29,777 nt of DNA from the IMG/VR virus record IMGVR_UViG_3300047548_000100, positions 1 to 29,777 of that record; one strand, written 5' to 3'. Below, one piece after another: positions 29,499 to 29,777 of this stretch. The notes beneath the pieces are model-generated. The model had not been told where the DNA came from. It did not search any database and saw only the letters and a program-made list of their open reading frames with translations. Positions within the stretch are counted from its first letter, which is position 1; every line of letters begins with the position of its first letter. This DNA is from a virus. The translations under genes were made by a program, and so were the position numbers.

Positions 29499-29533
29499 AG
29501 TGTGTTTTGGTTAGATGTCCTTGTTTGTTGAGT

Positions 29534-29564
29534 CAAATATCTTAGGAATAAATTAGAAAACAAA
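29534..29564 (-). promoter_or_regulatory. Bacteroidota-type early promoter
   Basis: On the minus strand TTTTG ends with TTG at 29561-29563, then a 19-base spacer, then GATATTTG (29534-29541), which matches TAnnTTTG except for its first base. It lies in the gap between the partial HTH gene (stop 29570) and the first gene (start 29498), giving a leader of about 30 bases. Confidence 0.62.
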
Positions 29565-29569
29565 ATATT

Positions 29570-29777
29570 TCAGCAAAATTTTTGAATTAATTTTTTATTC
29601 CGTGCTTCCTTGATTACCAGAGTGACATTCTTGACAGGCAAATCTAGATCCTCGGCAATTTCATAGTTATTGTAGCCCCAACAGGAAAGGGTTATTATCC
29701 TGTTCACCTGATCCTTTGGCAGAACTTCCATCAAGTTGCTTCTTGGATTGCTCTTATTTACTAGGAGGATCTTATAT
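29570..29777 (-). CDS. HTH-like protein (5' partial at right edge)
   Basis: An open frame enters from the right edge and ends at TGA 29570-29572. Visible: NKSNPRSNLMEVLPKDQVNR, then IITLSCWGYNNYEIAEDLDL and PVKNVTLVIKEARNKKLIQK. The middle reads like a homeodomain or sigma-region-4-like HTH (turn at GYNNYEIAEDLDLP, recognition helix VKNVTLVIKEAR). The true start may be the internal ATG (MEVLPKDQ) or lie beyond the window. A regulator of the early region is likely. Confidence 0.62.
   Translation of the reverse strand, partial: YKILLVNKSNPRSNLMEVLPKDQVNRIITLSCWGYNNYEIAEDLDLPVKNVTLVIKEARNKKLIQKFC

Noticed and set aside
1-29777. Integrase, tRNA, rRNA, insertion sequence or CRISPR array
   Set aside because: I looked for these and saw none; lysogeny genes could lie outside the window.

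Overview
The window is part of the genome of a tailed double-stranded DNA phage (or prophage) with siphovirus-type genes, most likely infecting a member of the Bacteroidota. The host call rests on three things. The best promoters fit the Bacteroidota consensus (TTG or TTTG near -33, TAnnTTTG near -7). Most genes have A-rich leaders rather than strong Shine-Dalgarno sites. The virion proteins, as I remember the families, look like those of Bacteroides and flavobacterial phages. I saw no integrase, tRNA or CRISPR array, so lifestyle is undecided.

Almost everything is transcribed leftward (minus strand) as one long, tightly packed, translationally coupled operon. Read in that direction: (1) 29777-28149, an early cluster of small genes with HTH proteins, behind a good promoter at 29534-29564. 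(2) 28128-28033, a non-coding leader with three hairpins, two of whose loops are complementary, ending in an intrinsic terminator just 11 nt before the replication initiator gene. (3) 28022-22107, replication, recombination and DNA-modification genes: initiator with an iteron array inside the gene, DnaB/RecA-like ATPase, C5-cytosine methyltransferase, RusA-like resolvase, PAPS-reductase-like PP-loop protein, XRE regulator, sigma-like protein. (4) 22110-21019, small accessory genes, one with an SSB-type C-terminal tip. (5) 21002-19520, small and large terminase. (6) 19487-9746, tail genes: a probable -1 frameshifted tail assembly chaperone, a gp10-like protein, two large beta-rich tail proteins, an S74 tail fibre and the tape measure. 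(7) 9734-3014, head genes: XkdF-like protease, scaffold-like protein, major capsid, probable tail tube, portal, connector and completion proteins. (8) 3009-420, lysis region: two holin-like proteins, a metallophosphoesterase, an amidase, and an inner-membrane protein that may reach the outer membrane. At the far left two genes point the other way (2-402, plus strand) and meet the operon at a shared palindrome.

The head module lies after the tail module, and portal after capsid, unlike the usual terminase-portal-protease-capsid-tail order. Expression inside this single operon seems tuned by RNA structure: the leader terminator before the initiator, a hairpin after the capsid gene, a terminator after the tail-tube gene, and a hairpin before the tape measure. 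The strongest leads for something undescribed are the kissing-loop leader RNA (28033-28127) and, next to it, the 11-bp iteron origin inside the initiator gene. All family names come from motif recognition by eye; no database search was run.
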